DNA of 64,000 nucleotides from Aldrovandia affinis (GCA_029706075.1 JAINUG010000321.1:691657-755656); one strand, 5' to 3'. Positions 10,879 through 26,883 are shown, counted from the first letter of the stretch. Numbers and translations: made by a program. The notes: a model not told the origin generated them from the sequence alone.

Positions 10879-13149
10879 AACGCCCCTCCTTAATAACACA
10901 TTTACAAACTTCTTTAATGTTCCTCGAAACTCCTCATGTTTCCCGAGTTTTGTGTCGTTTTCAGTCATTACCCCAACATTGTTTGCTCGTTCTTCCCGCG
11001 CCACCGGTATGAACTTAATGATTACTTACAGCTGGTGGACGACTTAGTCATCCGTTCTCGGGGTTCACATCTTTACGCCCATCACCTTTCCGTTTGAGTC
11101 ACGCGCTGGAACCAATGTCCGTACTGGGGTAGCCTACTTGACGTCAACCTGCACAATCGCATCTTTTTTTGGTTCAAAACCGCCACGTGCGGGGTGCGTG
11201 GTTCCAACAACCACGCCGCCCATCTGTGCCTCTTCGTATTACGTCGCACCCCTTCCTCCTGCAGGCAGCCCCTCGTAAATCTCGGCCTTGCCGATTTCAT
11301 TCCACCGGCACTTAAATTGTTCCTGTGACTCACTCTGCAGCAGGTTCTCAAGGCTTCGCGGAGCACCATGCTCCCCCTCAGCATGCCCAGATCACCCTAA
11401 GAGCCTTGGACCCTAAACCCTAAACCCCAAGTTCAAGTCCATCTCTCCCTGCCTGAGGTGATCCTTGTGCTACACCTTGCTCCAGGTGGCTCTGTTCTCC
11501 TGTGGTGGAGTTGAACCTCGGAAAGCAGACTTTTCTGGGGAAGTTTCTTTTTGGTAAGTGTTTCTGGGCTTCGCATTTCACAGTATTAGAGGCAGTAATA
11601 AGAGATAAGGATGTCGGCTTTGCGAACAAACACTAATAACCTGCCATTATAGCAGGGGAATATAGTTTCATTAATCATTTGTGGAGGGCTGCCAAATACT
11701 GCCATTAAAAAACTCATTATTTCCAAGTAATGAGCAACAGTTCCACCTCCTCTCAGCAATCTCATTATTTATCACCTCATTCGCATTCTCAGCAAGCCAG
11801 CCTTTCCAACATCTGGCCTGTTAGTGGATACTGCCCCCTAGTGGGTAGATAGCAGTCAGGGCACTACTGTGCCACATGCAGGGAGAAAGGGTTGTCACAG
11901 ATGTCCGTTCTGAACTGTGAAGCAAGGTTTCAAATTATATTTGGATATTTATTTTGTTGCCATCCACAAATGTCAAGTCCGGTCTCTATGAACCAAACTA
12001 TAACCAGTACATGTCACAGTCTCCATAGCACAGATGTGCACAATCATAGCTTTGCGTCTGACTGGAGCAAAAAAAATAAAAAAAGGATTCTGAAATAGTT
12101 TCAATTGGTTCCCATGTAGTCTTATGACACTGTATATATTTTTTTATATATAAATACATACACATTTTTATATATAAAAATAGGTTATTCTATGCACAAT
12201 ACGTTCCCACGTTGTTTCAATCACATTATTTAAAGCAACCTAAACAAAGGTTTCAGGGCTGAAAATGTAATGGGTTAATGCCAATCAGTAAAAAGGTTAT
12301 TAGGGTTCAAAAATGGCTGCAAATTCCATCCACTTTAAAACGTGCCACAATTGGAGGTACCCCCCATGTGCTCAGAAAATCAGAGAGGGTAAGGTGGGAA
12401 CGTTGGCCTATTCTGCACGAAATGAGCCATACGTCTTTCATGCATCTTTCAATCATACGAACACATTTCAGCACTTCATATATACAATATAAAAATGTAT
12501 GTTTTTTTAGTTTTTTTACCATCAGATGGTTAGCAACTTGCACAAAAACACATTAAAGAGCAATTTTATGTGGAGACAAAATCCCCACACCTACCAAACG
12601 AACATTCATGAACAAGCGTGATACACATCAGTTTGGATCTTCAGGAGAGTAGCAATTGCTCAGTACTCGCCCTTACTCCCAGCTACAATCCTCTTGCTGC
12701 TGTGAGGTCCAAAGAAGTCATGTCGTAGCCCCTCACACCAACAGTCAATACGCAGCACAAGCGAGGACGTAAATAGCATTCCTAATGCACGACAGTTTAA
12801 GTCATTCCAGTTTTGACTAGGTTAGTCCACTGAGTTGAAGTAGCCTGTTGGCAGGACTCAAAACGCTATGCGTTTGGAGCACACTTCCATCACTGCACAG
12901 CAATGGGCTAATGATCTGAACTGCTTTGTGGAGCACTCTCATTAGTGTCCAGCCAAAAGGAGGAAAAAAAACACTTCAAACAAACATCACATCCTGGCAC
13001 TCGCTTACTGGGAGACGAGACATTCGTTTTACACGTCTAAAACATCTCAAAAGCCGCGTTCGTGTTTTTTTTCCAACGGAACACACACAGTAGAGATCAT
13101 TTTCCCGCGAAAAGCCCCTACCCCGAAGAGAGAAAAGAAATCTAGCGAA
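10879..13149. other. Intergenic stretch downstream of rpl22
   Basis: No exon or element was recognised. Local composition varies: moderately GC-rich at 10980-11400, AT-rich near 12130-12190. A short 'ccctaaaccctaaacccc' at about 11412 is an isolated telomere-like run of too few units to mean anything. Confidence 0.5.
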
Positions 13150-13165
13150 ATATAAAGTCTAAGAA

Positions 13166-13171
13166 TTTATT
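13166..13171 (-). terminator. rpl22: rpl22 poly(A) signal
   Basis: AATAAA on the minus strand lies about 27 nt downstream of the rpl22 stop codon. A very short 3'UTR is usual for ribosomal protein genes. Confidence 0.8.
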
Positions 13172-13197
13172 GAATATACAAAAGAGACAGGCTTGTG

Positions 13198-16442
<3,245 letters not shown>

Positions 16443-16459
16443 GGCGAATACCTTTAGCA

Positions 16460-16470
16460 GAAAGGAAGCG
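16460..16470 (-). promoter_or_regulatory. rpl22: 5'TOP-like pyrimidine tract of rpl22
   Basis: Minus-strand 'CGCTTCCTTTC' lies about 18-27 nt upstream of the rpl22 ATG. Vertebrate ribosomal protein mRNAs begin with a C followed by a pyrimidine run (5'TOP), which places them under mTOR/LARP1 translational control. The start site itself is inferred. Confidence 0.6.
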
Positions 16471-18477
16471 TAATAGCTGCGCAGGCGTGTTGCCACTATT
16501 CAGACACAGAGCTAATCGATGCGCTCCTTGAATCTGCGTTCGATTAAATTGAGGTTAAACTCAGGTGAGACGCCGCGTGTCTTTCTAAGCAAGTTTAAAT
16601 CGCCGCTCACCCACGCATAACGATTTTAATTATTAGCCCCAAAAAATAGGCATGTTTCCTGGAATAACGGTTGACTGAAAATATAGGCTATTTCATCGCT
16701 AACGCTTAAGCAAGGAGACATACATCGAAATGGAATGTCATTTGGGACAATGAATTACCGTTACTCAAAGAATGGGGTAAAATAGTCTTTGCGGCAGTGT
16801 GTTTATGAATAATGAATTAATGTTGTACAAAGAGACATTACAAATTTATGGTGAGAAACTGTAATTTTGTCATCGAGGCTATTACAGTAAACGCAATCTA
16901 TAAAATACGGTACTATCCACAGCACTACATAGATTAAAAAAAGAAAACACATGGCAATATACACATTAAACACTATAGAATCAAATGTGTCGAGTTACAT
17001 TTTTAAACCGGGGTAGTTTTCATTACTTTTGAATTGTAACTGAATTGGTTAAACGTATTAAATACATCCAATGCAGTTAGTGGGATTGGAAACCAAGGTC
17101 GTTAGAAATGATTCTGCAAAATTACTCGAAAAGAATAAACATGTGGTTCTTCTTGCCGTTACATAAACACACTGGCCTAAAATCTCCATATTTTGAAACT
17201 TAAAAGCCAGCATATTCAGGTAGCTCACTAAAACTGCCAGAATTTACCGATAATTATCACTTAGTTAAAGGGGTTTAGGACACCCCTGGTAAAAATGCCC
17301 CTAGTGCTTTCTAGTGACAGCTAATGGATCTGAATAACAGGAAGCAGGGGCACAGTTTGCTACATCGTTAGACCACAAGGCCTGCATTTAATGCGTTCAC
17401 GAGATGGTATCACATTACGCTTTGATTCCGCCAGGAACTGTCTGCTACCGCATCTTCTGTCTTCCGCCATTTACAGTCCGTAAATTGTCGAACACATCGA
17501 TTCCCAGAATTGGGCGGAGAGCAAAATAACCCGGCTGTATCTGCCTGAAACAGTGTGGTTAGTCCAGGCATGCAGGTTTACGAAACCTCATTGTTCTAGA
17601 TTATTTTGTCTGCATGCTTGAGTAAAGAGAAACTGACAGAGAAAAAAGTAGAACATGTATCAACATATTTTATTTGGAAGGGCATTATTTGTGTTGGTGA
17701 TGTGACTGATGTTCTTATCTGTCAAACAAAGCCTCGTGCCCAATCTTTATAATTCATAGACCTTTCCACCCTAGACAAAAATTGCAATCTTGCTGAGGCA
17801 ATTTATGACTCAGCTCTCTGAACCCAGTCATAGCTCTAGGTGCTCCGCCATTGTGTGCGGTTATAACTATTTGCAGACATAAGATGTAAAATGCTTTGAG
17901 TCCCTTTGTGCCAGGTCCAAACACTTCACTGAGAAAGCTAATATTGATTCAATGTTGAATTTAGGTCACATTATTTGGTATCTATTATCACAGAATATTC
18001 TATGTTAATTTGAGTCTGTTGATTTTTGGTTGGGACTGTCAGAACCAACTGTTAGCCCAATGGTATATTCATTCTTTGAATGTTACGTAATTAAGTACTA
18101 TTTTAACAATTAGATTGGGACCTTTTAAAAATCTTCCCCTGATATTACCCAGTCTCTCAAAAGAACATCCATCAAATATTTAACTTCACAGTAGTAAAAG
18201 ATTCAATGGAGGTTCTCTTGAGGCCAGGGATAAACAGCTCCTGACTTTAGAGGTGTTCGTTAGGCCTGTAAGTAAAGCCTGAGCCTGAAAACATGCCCAC
18301 CTGGACAAACCCAAGGTGCCAACCATGAATATGAAACACTGTCCTCAGCCCCATCGATTGCTCCAGGAAGTTACTTGTTTATGCAACAGCTCTGCAAAGG
18401 TATCCGTCAGAATTCCTGTCTTGACACGAATGGATCTTGTCTGTATTGCGACACTAACAGCAGTTATGGTACTGCTG

Positions 18478-18509
<32 letters not shown>

Positions 18510-18782
18510 ATTTCAGCTTGCAGAACACACAGAACACACGTTTCATTCCAGACCGGACAGGAGTCAGATTAACAAGAGGCATTAACATTAACATTTCCGC
18601 TTTCCATCTACAATGCCTTTCTGCGCTGCGTCTGCATCGCTCACGTGCAGTGTAGTGAGCGGAAACATGGTTAAATCTGGTGAGGTCATTTTGAAAGAGA
18701 ACGGCATTCTAAAGTTATTCACCGCAACACTGAGGCAGCAACGGTTTGAGTTCAATGCCTTTTCCGTGGGCTTTCGCAAAAA
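16471..18782. other. rpl22-icmt intergenic region
   Basis: No exon was recognised. In human, RNF207 lies between RPL22 and ICMT; I looked for its RING/B-box cysteine-histidine patterns on both strands and did not see them. A run of about 28 A at 18481-18508 could be the tail of an old retroposed copy, but its upstream sequence is not recognisable. Confidence 0.5.
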
Positions 18783-18927
18783 GGCCGCTGGTTCTGACCG
18801 CAGCGAGTTTCGAACCGAGGATCCCATCGCAACAAGAGACACAATTAGCCCGCTGAGCTAAAGACCCGAGTTCCCAGCCAAGGGAACTAATCGTACTCTT
18901 TATCGACGTAACTTTCTGCAGCCGCAT
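18783..18927 (-). mobile_element. tRNA-like SINE, copy 2
   Basis: It is the same family as 15397-15575: 'cgcagcgagtttcgaaccga', 'cccgctgagctaaagac' and 'gggaactaatc' in the same order on the plus strand. The terminal hairpin has decayed ('ttctgcagccgcat'). Confidence 0.72.
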
Positions 18928-20678
18928 AAATGCAGACATTTTTATAATCCAGGAGCAATTTTGAGCTGTACAAAGATTCATTTTGCATAGAAATGGATTG
19001 CACTCTTATTTCTGCCATTGGGTAAAAACGGTGGTGTACATCAAGATTCAGTAGCTACATTAATAAGATTCACACTCAACGATTTTCATTACAGATGAAA
19101 TGGTGTTAAACGCTGAATTATTCACATCCACTGATGAAGGCATTACGCTGAAACATTTGAATATTAAGCCTCATCCCTATTATCCTTACTGAAAAATGTA
19201 ATACAGATTTTACTAATGTTGTAACTGCATAGAGATGAAAAATGTATACGAAACACAATTAATATAAACAAACGTAATAGACAAAATGATACAGGTGTGT
19301 ATTCCTCAAATAAGGAAACATTTTAACTTCCATTCCTGAAAGAACAGGGGTTATCATTCAAAATCGGAATCCTCTGTACCACATGAAACATAACGCTACA
19401 ATATCCCATCAAATAGTCATTAAAATAAGTTCAGTTCTGTATCTGCTTCCCCAAAACAATAACCTTTATTAAAATACAAAAAAACAAGTTAGCATTTCCC
19501 CAATACTGTAATTACAATCAAAAATGTTCATGAAAACATATTTCAGAAGAATGGTTTTCAACAATGCCAATACGTTTGTGTGAATGCTTTTTACAACCAG
19601 GATTCAGATGAAAGCTGGCATGTACACACACACACACACACACATACACACGGTACTCAAATCCTTCAGTCAAAACCCAGTAGTATCAGTCCACCTACTG
19701 TCCAGCAGAGCCATATGCAGCCTTCCGTTCTCCACGCACCTCAATGTAAAGACAATCAGTAAGGTTTCTGCAAATTAACCCTTTGAGCCAGTTGGCAAAC
19801 AAACCTGACGAGGTCATCAGTGGAAGGCATCAGAATCCCTTGAATTATTTTCACTGTGGAACAGAGAGAGCTCGGTTCACACATCTGAACGATCCCACAC
19901 GACTGATTGTTATGACAGAATTTCTTACAGCCTGAGTGCGTGAATGAAATAGGAAATAAAAACGTCAAAAGAAACTGCAAAAAAAAGTTTCAAAGATCGA
20001 CATCTTTTTGGGAAAGGGAAAAGGAGAGACGAGTGCGGAGTAGCGGCCGTTCACTGGAAGGATGTGGAGCTCACACATGAAGGAGAATGCGAGTCACACT
20101 ATTCTGAGCTGGAAATCAGAGCTCAGCTCTAGAGTTTCGCACACATTGTTTCCATGATGCCATTTGTATGCACTGCGATCTTCTTCCCAAGTCTCTCATG
20201 GAAAAAAATAAAGAATCTCAATAAAGGTTGATAAACAAATAAATAAGAGGTGTCGCATTTCGAACAGTAACAGATGGTGTACATATTTTCCTCCTCCTCC
20301 TCCTCATCAGCATCACAGCATTTACCATAAGTGACAATAATCAGCACGGTACAAGTGTGAATCAACAACTCATTGTACATATTTAGAGCGTAACACCACT
20401 AAAGCTGGCAAAGTAACTTTGCACTCCAAAACTGGCTCCTGCTACATGCAAAAAGCTCCTTGCATTTCGTCCGCAAAATAGATTATCTAAGCCAGTTGCC
20501 GCCTTTCGCCAAAACAGTGGGAGGAGGACAACCTCAGGGGATCTGCAGTAATTACGAGTTATTCCTGATCCATTCAAAGGTAACAAATTGTGAGAACAGA
20601 ACTGCCCATCAGCATGCAACTACAACACATGTCAAATTTAATTTAGGACCATGGAAAACATTTTCTTCAACTTGAAAT
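18928..20678. other. Probable distal icmt 3'UTR and flank
   Basis: No coding exon is seen. A minus-strand AATAAA at 19465-19470 could end a ~2.2-kb icmt 3'UTR. A long UTR would fit the vertebrate gene, but this is inference. A short (CA)n lies at about 19624-19650. Confidence 0.35.
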
Positions 20679-20686
20679 AGTATATA

Positions 20687-20974
20687 CAGGGGTGCACGTA
20701 AGTGGTACGCCAGTACGCATTCTCGTCCTCAAACGTTAATGCGTGTGTCAGCTCAACATCTGCGTACCAGGAAAGTAGTGAATCAGTGATTTAGTACTTT
20801 CCATATTAAAATGAACTTGCCAGTGATGGACTGATCAAACTTAAAGTCACGTACGTCTCAAAGGTTTGTCGTCTTGCTTGGTACGCAAACGAGCGTTTAG
20901 CAGGTGAGCTGGCACACCGCGCATGAACATTTGAGGACGCGAGTGCGTACCAGCGTACCGCTTATGTGCACCCG
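20687..20974. mobile_element. hAT-type MITE with 8-bp TSD
   Basis: The terminal inverted repeats, about 33 bp long, begin CAGGGGTGCACGTAAG at the left; the right end reads '...CTTATGTGCACCCG'. They are flanked by a perfect 8-bp duplication AGTATATA (20679-20686 and 20975-20982), the hAT superfamily signature. Length is 288 bp with no coding capacity. It shares the core 'ccagtgatggactgatcaaa' with the element at 28529. Confidence 0.85.
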
Positions 20975-20982
20975 AGTATATA

Positions 20983-21670
20983 CCAATACTAGGGCCCTGT
21001 TTGATTACGCCGTCAAAATTCAGGTAGGATGTTCCGAGGCCAGCTGTGCAGTAACGTTTTTTGACAACTCGTCGGGGATCCGGAAATGGATAAAACCGAA
21101 AACCAGGCCAAACTGGGAATAGCCTTAATTTAGAATCTCAGCCAACACTGAGCTCCAGCCTGATGCATTTGATACAAGAAAATATTTTCCTCAAATCTAA
21201 TCTAACATTGCCCCAAAGCACAGATGCCTCTCTAGTGAGGGAAAGCTCTCTTGCCCTCTGACTCACCAAAAGACTGCTAAATTTCTTCACACAACTGAAT
21301 GCAAAAAAAAGATATATAATACACAGGGAATCAACAAAAAAAATCTGTAAACAAGTGTGAAGGGACTGAGCAACGGAGTTGCTTGGAAGCGTGGTCAGAG
21401 ACACTATTAGGTGTGGTCACAGTTGCTGGGGGTGCATGGGGGGTGGTAATCTTAGAATGAGGGGGCAGAGCTCCACAGTACTCAGTGCATCAATGTCTTT
21501 AGTTTGCCTGGTGCAAGCGCAGGGACCTCCTGGCAGCCAGGGGGCAGAGCCACACTGTCGCCAGCCTGCCAGCTCCGTCCATCTCAGAGCCAGTCTGAGG
21601 AGGTTCAATGTTTTTTTTAAATTTTGTATATAGATTATGATTTTTTTTCCTCATTTTCTCCAAGGCAGGT
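20983..21670 (-). other. icmt: icmt proximal 3'UTR (inferred)
   Basis: This stretch directly follows the icmt stop codon. No other feature was recognised and no AATAAA lies close to the stop, so it is taken as 3'UTR. Confidence 0.4.
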
Positions 21671-24600
21671 TTAGGGCTCCACACAAATTCCCTCGATGAA
21701 CGGCAAGCCTGTGGCCACCTTGCGCTTGTACTGCATGTACTCTTCTCCGAAAAAGAGAATGAGAGAGAGCTCCTCTTCCTCGATGCGCTCCCGGAAAAAA
21801 AAACGCCAACTGGCCAGCGTGTAGCCCAGCACACACACAGGGTTGCACAGCACCACCTGTAACACACACAAACACACACAAAGGCACGCACGTACATGCA
21901 GAGTATAAATAATGTTTAGAAAGCCTGAGGCAAGGTTGAGCTGAATCAGCACACAGAGCTAGGAGAGAAAGATCAATGAGATTAAGACTGATGTCCCAGA
22001 ATCAATAAATACATAGGCCCGGGCAAACAAATACCTCCAATTGTCCGAATATTTACGCGTGTGGGTGTGGGGGTCTCTCGCAACATGCCTCTGTAAGCAT
22101 GGATGTGTGTGTGTGCGTGCGTCTTAATTATGTGTATACACAGGATAAGTGGCAAAATAAAAGATACACCAACATTCTTAATAGGGCGTTGGGCCACCAC
22201 GAGCCGCCAGAACAGCTTCAACGTGCCTGGGCATAGATTCTACAAGCGTCTGGAACTCTATTGGAGGGATGCAACACCATTGTTCCACGAGAAATTTCAT
22301 CATTTGGTGTTTTTGTTGATTGTCGTGGGAAACGTGTCCCTGGCGCCGCTCCAGAATCTCCCACAAGTGTTCAACTGGGTTGAGATCTGGTGACTCAGAC
22401 GGTTTATATTCTTTTCCTGCTCATCAAACAGTTCAGTGACCACTAATGCCCAGTGGGGGCACTGTCATCCTAGAAGAGACGGTGAAGGTGATCACTCAGA
22501 ATGGCTTTGTATTTATTGGCGTTCACATTGCCCTCCAAGAGGTTGAGTGGACCTAAACCATACCAGGGAAACGCACCCACACCATAACCAGAACCTTTCT
22601 CTGTGGGAAACAAGCAATCAGGCCTGTAGATTATTTTTTATATATATATTTTTTTTAACCTTCACCACACATGCACTTGTCCGCTTGTTAGGAACAGGAC
22701 AGGACTCATCTGACCATATGACTTTTCCACTGCTCAGTAGACCACTGTCTATGTTCTTTGCGTCACTTTACTTACAAACGTGCATTTTTAGGTATAATAA
22801 GGGGTTTGCGCACTGCAACCCGACCATAGTAGCCCTCTTTGTGAAGTTCTTGACGGACTGTTCTTGACGAAACTGCCTGCTCACACCTTAGATTGATATT
22901 TGCAGTTAACTGCTTCAGAGTTGCTTGTCTGTTTTGGCTTGCATCTCGAATGCACATACGTCGCGTTAGAGAAGTATGCTTTCGATCACGGTTGCCCCTA
23001 GTTGATTGCGTCTTTCCCTCAGACTTGCCATGCCAACATCACCTTAGCCACTATTCCTGGTGAAACATCAGCATGTTGAGCAGTCTTCATCACAGAAGCT
23101 CCTGCCAAACGTGGCCCAACAATCACCCCTCTTTCAAAGTCACTGACATCTCTTCTTCTAGCCATGGTAGCTAAAATAATGGACAACTGGGCCTGCCCAG
23201 CATTTGCATATATGGCCTAAAGCAAGATGGGATGTTAATTGCTTAATTAATCCAGGGTCCACAATTTCCTTCATTTTGGCAGTTAGCTTCGACCACTGTT
23301 CCTCTTTTGCCGTTTCTGCGACTGAAGCACCTACAATTTGGGCACTAACTATTTGACCACTTTCAAAATATGTTAGATCTCTCATGTTGCTTTAGAAACT
23401 CACATTTTAAAGTATAGATTTTCATAGCAGAAACCTATTGGTAATTAGTTAATTCATTAATATGAAACACGTGTAGACTCCTTTTTAATTGTTATTTCGT
23501 TACTTCAAAATACGAGTCCTTTTTCCATTTGGTGTTTTCATTATTTTGTCCACCCCCTGTATCTAATGAGCCCGGGAATGTCGGTCTGTGTGCGTTTTTC
23601 CGTTTATACGCAATGAATCGAAAGGTGTCGAATATCAGACAGAGGTACATACCTGTGTGCCAATACTCCAGTAGAACCAGCCCACGTAGGACGGGTGTCT
23701 GAAGTAGGAGTACACCCCCGTGGTAACCAGCACATGGCTCTGGGCTTTCTCATTCTGGACAATGTGGTTGAAGTTGGAGCCAGCGGTCAGCATGGCCCAC
23801 TTGCGCAGGCACTCCCCACACATCACCATCAACAGCCCCATCAGACTCAGCCAGCGCCACTGCTTCAGATCTACAGCGGAGAAACAGGCTCAACACCACT
23901 CTCTGCGCACTCACATTCACACTCACACACCCCACACTCACAAATGTACACACACGCGCACACGACAGAAGACAAACCTGGCAGCAGAAGGATCTCGACA
24001 GTGAACTCCACCCAGGAGGACAGAGCAGCCACATTGTACTCCAGACTGTGATTGAGCAGGAAAGAGTCCAAGGACAGGCTATGGGGGTTAATCATGGCCG
24101 TCACCAGGTACTCCGAGTAGTGGAAGAAGGACAGGGAGCACATGTACCTGTGAGCACACACACACACATACACAAACACACACATCTAAACCCTCAGCGT
24201 TTGGCAGGTTTATTAAAAGACATCAGACATAACATAACCCATCACACAGGAAGTAAGAGGCTGGGGCGAATGGAAAGTCTGCACTTTAAATGGTGAGGGT
24301 CATTCTTTGACCTACATGTATTCATTTTATCATCTCACCAGCCAAAGTGTGTCCATGTCGTCTCAGTCAAACTGACCAGCAAACCACAGCCAAACGTAAA
24401 GCCAAGAAAGCACGCCCGCACAGCAACCTGAGAGAAAAGAGAAGGGGGAAAGAGAGAGAGGGAAGGAGGAAAGGAGAGAGGAGGAGGATGAAAACTGACG
24501 CAGTGAACTGCCCTAGCAGAGGTTTCTGGTAATCTGGTCGGTCTTTCTGGTTCATTGGCAAAATGATTTAGCTATCGTGCAGCAAGAAGAGCGCTTGACG

Positions 24601-25428
24601 CAGAAATGACACCTCCCGACATTAACTTTAAGGAAAATGTAAGCTAGCTGTGTTATCAGAAACCCAATGCACATCTCAGATCTTGACTTTAAATAAACAG
24701 TTTTTTTTTAAATCCGTTTAATGAATGACTGTCAACGTAATCGGACACCTCGGTACTTCATTTATCCGTGTTCTTATGAAAATGCTTAGGTAACTCTATC
24801 CATCTACAGTCAACTCCAGATATGTTAAGTAAACCGTTACCTGTATCGCACTGACTTTGCAAAGACAAATACGGTTAAATAAAGTAGCATAAGATCAACA
24901 AATGTAGCTGGGACATCCCGTTGGAGCATGGCCAAGCATGAAGCCTAACAACAATCATTTGAAACAAACTTTTCCAATTCACCGAACTAGCACGAGAGAT
25001 CAATCAACATCAGAGCTTTTCAGGAAGGAGCCAGATCCGGCTAGCTAGCGAATAGGATTGGCTTGCTATGTCACTATCGGTGTCGGTGTCTGGTAAACGA
25101 TGAGACGGATGCAAGCACGCTATTTTTACACATCATTAGCAGTAACTAAGCATTGCGTCCCATACAAAAATGACAGAAGAGTGCAGTTCACACGTGTGTG
25201 TATCCTTACCTTATAAATAGGTCCTTTGTATACGATGAGCAAGAAGCCGTTAATCACCACTAGATACACCGCAATGGCTATTTTGCCCCGTATGCCGGTG
25301 AGATAATCTGTTACCAAGGCCACGTGCGATGCAAATGACGAAAGAATGGGAATTAAGATAACAGAGAGTCCCAATATGAAGCTTATTATACTTACTCGCC
25401 CCTCTAACGCTAACTTATTACCTGCCAT
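21671..25428 (-). CDS. icmt: Protein-S-isoprenylcysteine O-methyltransferase, 5 exons
   Basis: This endoplasmic-reticulum membrane enzyme methylates the C-terminal isoprenylcysteine of CaaX proteins such as Ras, Rho and lamins, using S-adenosylmethionine. Minus-strand coding exons are 25428-25210, 24427-24339, 24147-23978, 23870-23653 and 21856-21671. They total 882 nt, or 293 residues (human 284), with intact GT-AG sites and phases. Exon 1 begins MAGNKLALEGRVSI and has two hydrophobic segments. Exon 2 reads 'FLGFTFGCGLLVS'; exon 3 'HYSEYLVTAMINPHSLSLDS'. Exon 4 carries the catalytic/SAM-site motif 'YSYFRHPSYVGWFYWSIGTQ'. Exon 5 carries 'LFFGEEYMQYK' and 'GLPFIEGI', also conserved in the family. 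Exon 5 contains a 9-T run (RFFFRE) prone to slippage. The large intron 4 holds a composite Tc1 element. Confidence 0.96.
22140..23560 (-). mobile_element. Composite Tc1-type element in icmt intron 4
   Basis: The outer ends are similar inverted repeats: 'ACAGGATAAGTGGCAAAATA' at the left and, inverted, 'ACAGGGGGTGGACAAAATAA' at the right. The minus strand encodes decayed Tc1 transposase. Two different N-termini are present: 'MRDLTYFESGQIVSAQIVGA' starting at 23385, and 'MARRRDVSDFERGVIV' starting near 23165. Between them, near 23270-23290, lies an end-like phrase 'CTGCCAAAATGAAGG', so two Tc1 families appear joined. The C-terminus ends 'VLAARGGPTPY' near 22170. Several stops make it inactive. 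Confidence 0.78.
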
Positions 25429-26454
25429 GTTGGAAAGTGGCGTCTCGCCGGTTAAACATCGCGAGATTTGTCAGTGTGACAAAAACCTCAAAAAATGCTC
25501 TGGAAAAGATGCATAATGATTAGGTACATATTTGTCTCCCTCTAGTGGATGATAGTCAAAGTGCAAGAACAAAAATAAGTGTAGTTAACAATACAGCTAA
25601 TTGTTTTTGGTGCAGATTCTGCAGAAACGATTTTTGTTGACAATTCTTCGTGCAAATCTATCCACATCTCTCGAAGAAATAAACCCGAGGTTATTTAATA
25701 TAAAGGTTAAATAATTAATATTTTTGCTTGGTAAAGTATTCACATTTTGATAAAGAAAATGATTGGTAAATCATTTTACGGCAAATCACCGTAAATAAGA
25801 AGTGCCATGAAAGATGAACATGTGGATATATTTATTATTCTTTTTTCTGATGGTCGTGTGTATTTTGTAAACATCCATACCACTGTTTAAATAATAGGCC
25901 TACATCTGGTAGACTATATTCACTTACATTCAGAGGGAGCTATGATCAAGGAGGGAAAAAGTTATGCTAACAAGATATTAACAATCACAATGAATAAAAG
26001 AGCACACTAACTTGTCAGACGAGGCAATACGGGAATTATCTCGAGGGTGAATCATGTTGCAGTCAGAAGCAGGATTTCAGCTAGATCAACCGCATTGGTT
26101 GTTAAAGGCCATGCTGCATCGCCAAACCTGTGGTGCAACCGAAATGGTGTTTGTGAACAAGGCTCCTCACCCTTGTAACCAGACCTTCTGATTCATTTCT
26201 CCATTCTCGTGAGCACTAAACAGAAAATGTATTCATCCTTGTCTGTACCACTCCTTTGAATAATTCGTTAGAGTCAGCATTGTGCTCTGGACTGTCCCTC
26301 AGGGGATGACTGCAAGCTTCATTCCCTTCTCGCCCTTTCTCCTCCTCCTCCTTCACTTCCATGTTTCTTGTTCTTGTCATTTTTAGTATTTGTTCAACTT
26401 TTCCCATAGAAAACAGTTTGTAATATGAATACTACGTGTACTATAGGCTACATG
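25429..26454. other. icmt 5' flank
   Basis: This contains the inferred icmt promoter and 5'UTR near 25430-25500. Otherwise it is AT-rich with no recognised gene or repeat. Confidence 0.5.
25459..25466 (-). promoter_or_regulatory. icmt: TCTCGCGA core-promoter motif upstream of icmt
   Basis: Minus-strand TCTCGCGA lies about 31 nt before the icmt ATG. It is eight bases of the palindromic TCTCGCGAGA element found in TATA-less vertebrate housekeeping promoters. No TATA box is visible. Function is inferred. Confidence 0.4.
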
Positions 26455-26813
26455 TACTATTAGCCCGCTGTGCTAAAAACTCAAGTCTCTAACTCTGGGA
26501 ACTAGTCACACTCTTATTACATTACATTACAGGCATTTAGCAGACGCTCTTATCCAGAGCGACTTACAGTTTAATTTTTTTTTATTTTTTTTTTACATCC
26601 AATCCATTTATACAGCTGGATATTAACTGAAGCAAGTCAGGTTAAGTACCTTGCTCAAGGGTACTACGGCAGTGTCCCACCTGGGGATTGAACCTGCAAC
26701 CTTAACGTTACAAGCCCAGTTCCCTAACCATTATACCACACTGCCGCCTTATTGACGTCACATTCTGTAGCGGACGCTCACGTACCAGAGCTCACCCGCT
26801 ACATTCTCCGAAA
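26455..26813 (-). mobile_element. tRNA-like SINE copy 3, split by a younger SINE
   Basis: The family of 15397 is recognisable on both sides of an inserted SINE: 'agcccgctgtgctaaaaact' up to 'cacactcttatt', then 'gacgtcacattctgtagcgg' to 'cccgctacat'. The tRNA head is truncated. The terminal TGTAGCGG...CCGCTACA hairpin is intact. Confidence 0.75.
26519..26747 (-). mobile_element. tRNA-derived SINE with L2-like tail and 6-bp TSD
   Basis: On the minus strand it starts with 'GTGTGGTATAATGGTTAGGG' (A box) and 'GGTTGCAGGTTCAATCCC' (B box), the split promoter of RNA polymerase III. It ends with the L2 3' end 'GATAAGAGCGTCTGCTAAAT'. Perfect duplications CTTATT flank it (26513-26518, 26748-26753). 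A close relative is at 36677. Confidence 0.88.
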
Positions 26814-26883
26814 CTCCTGCAGCAGCAACCACGGCCCGCCTGATTACCATCAGTCATAGCATCTGAGTCACGGCACCAATGCA

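Noticed and set aside
11405-11430. Telomere-like CCCTAAACCCTAAACCCC
   Set aside because: Only two to three units, plant-type rather than vertebrate TTAGGG, in ordinary sequence.
16471-21670. RNF207 between rpl22 and icmt
   Set aside because: Expected from human gene order, but no RING or B-box Cys/His pattern or typical exon was seen on either strand. A TBLASTN search would settle it.
26519-26747. tRNA genes at SINE heads (also 15397, 44826, 51540)
   Set aside because: A and B boxes are present, but acceptor stems do not pair and each is followed by a SINE body and L2-type tail, so they are retroposed tRNA derivatives.
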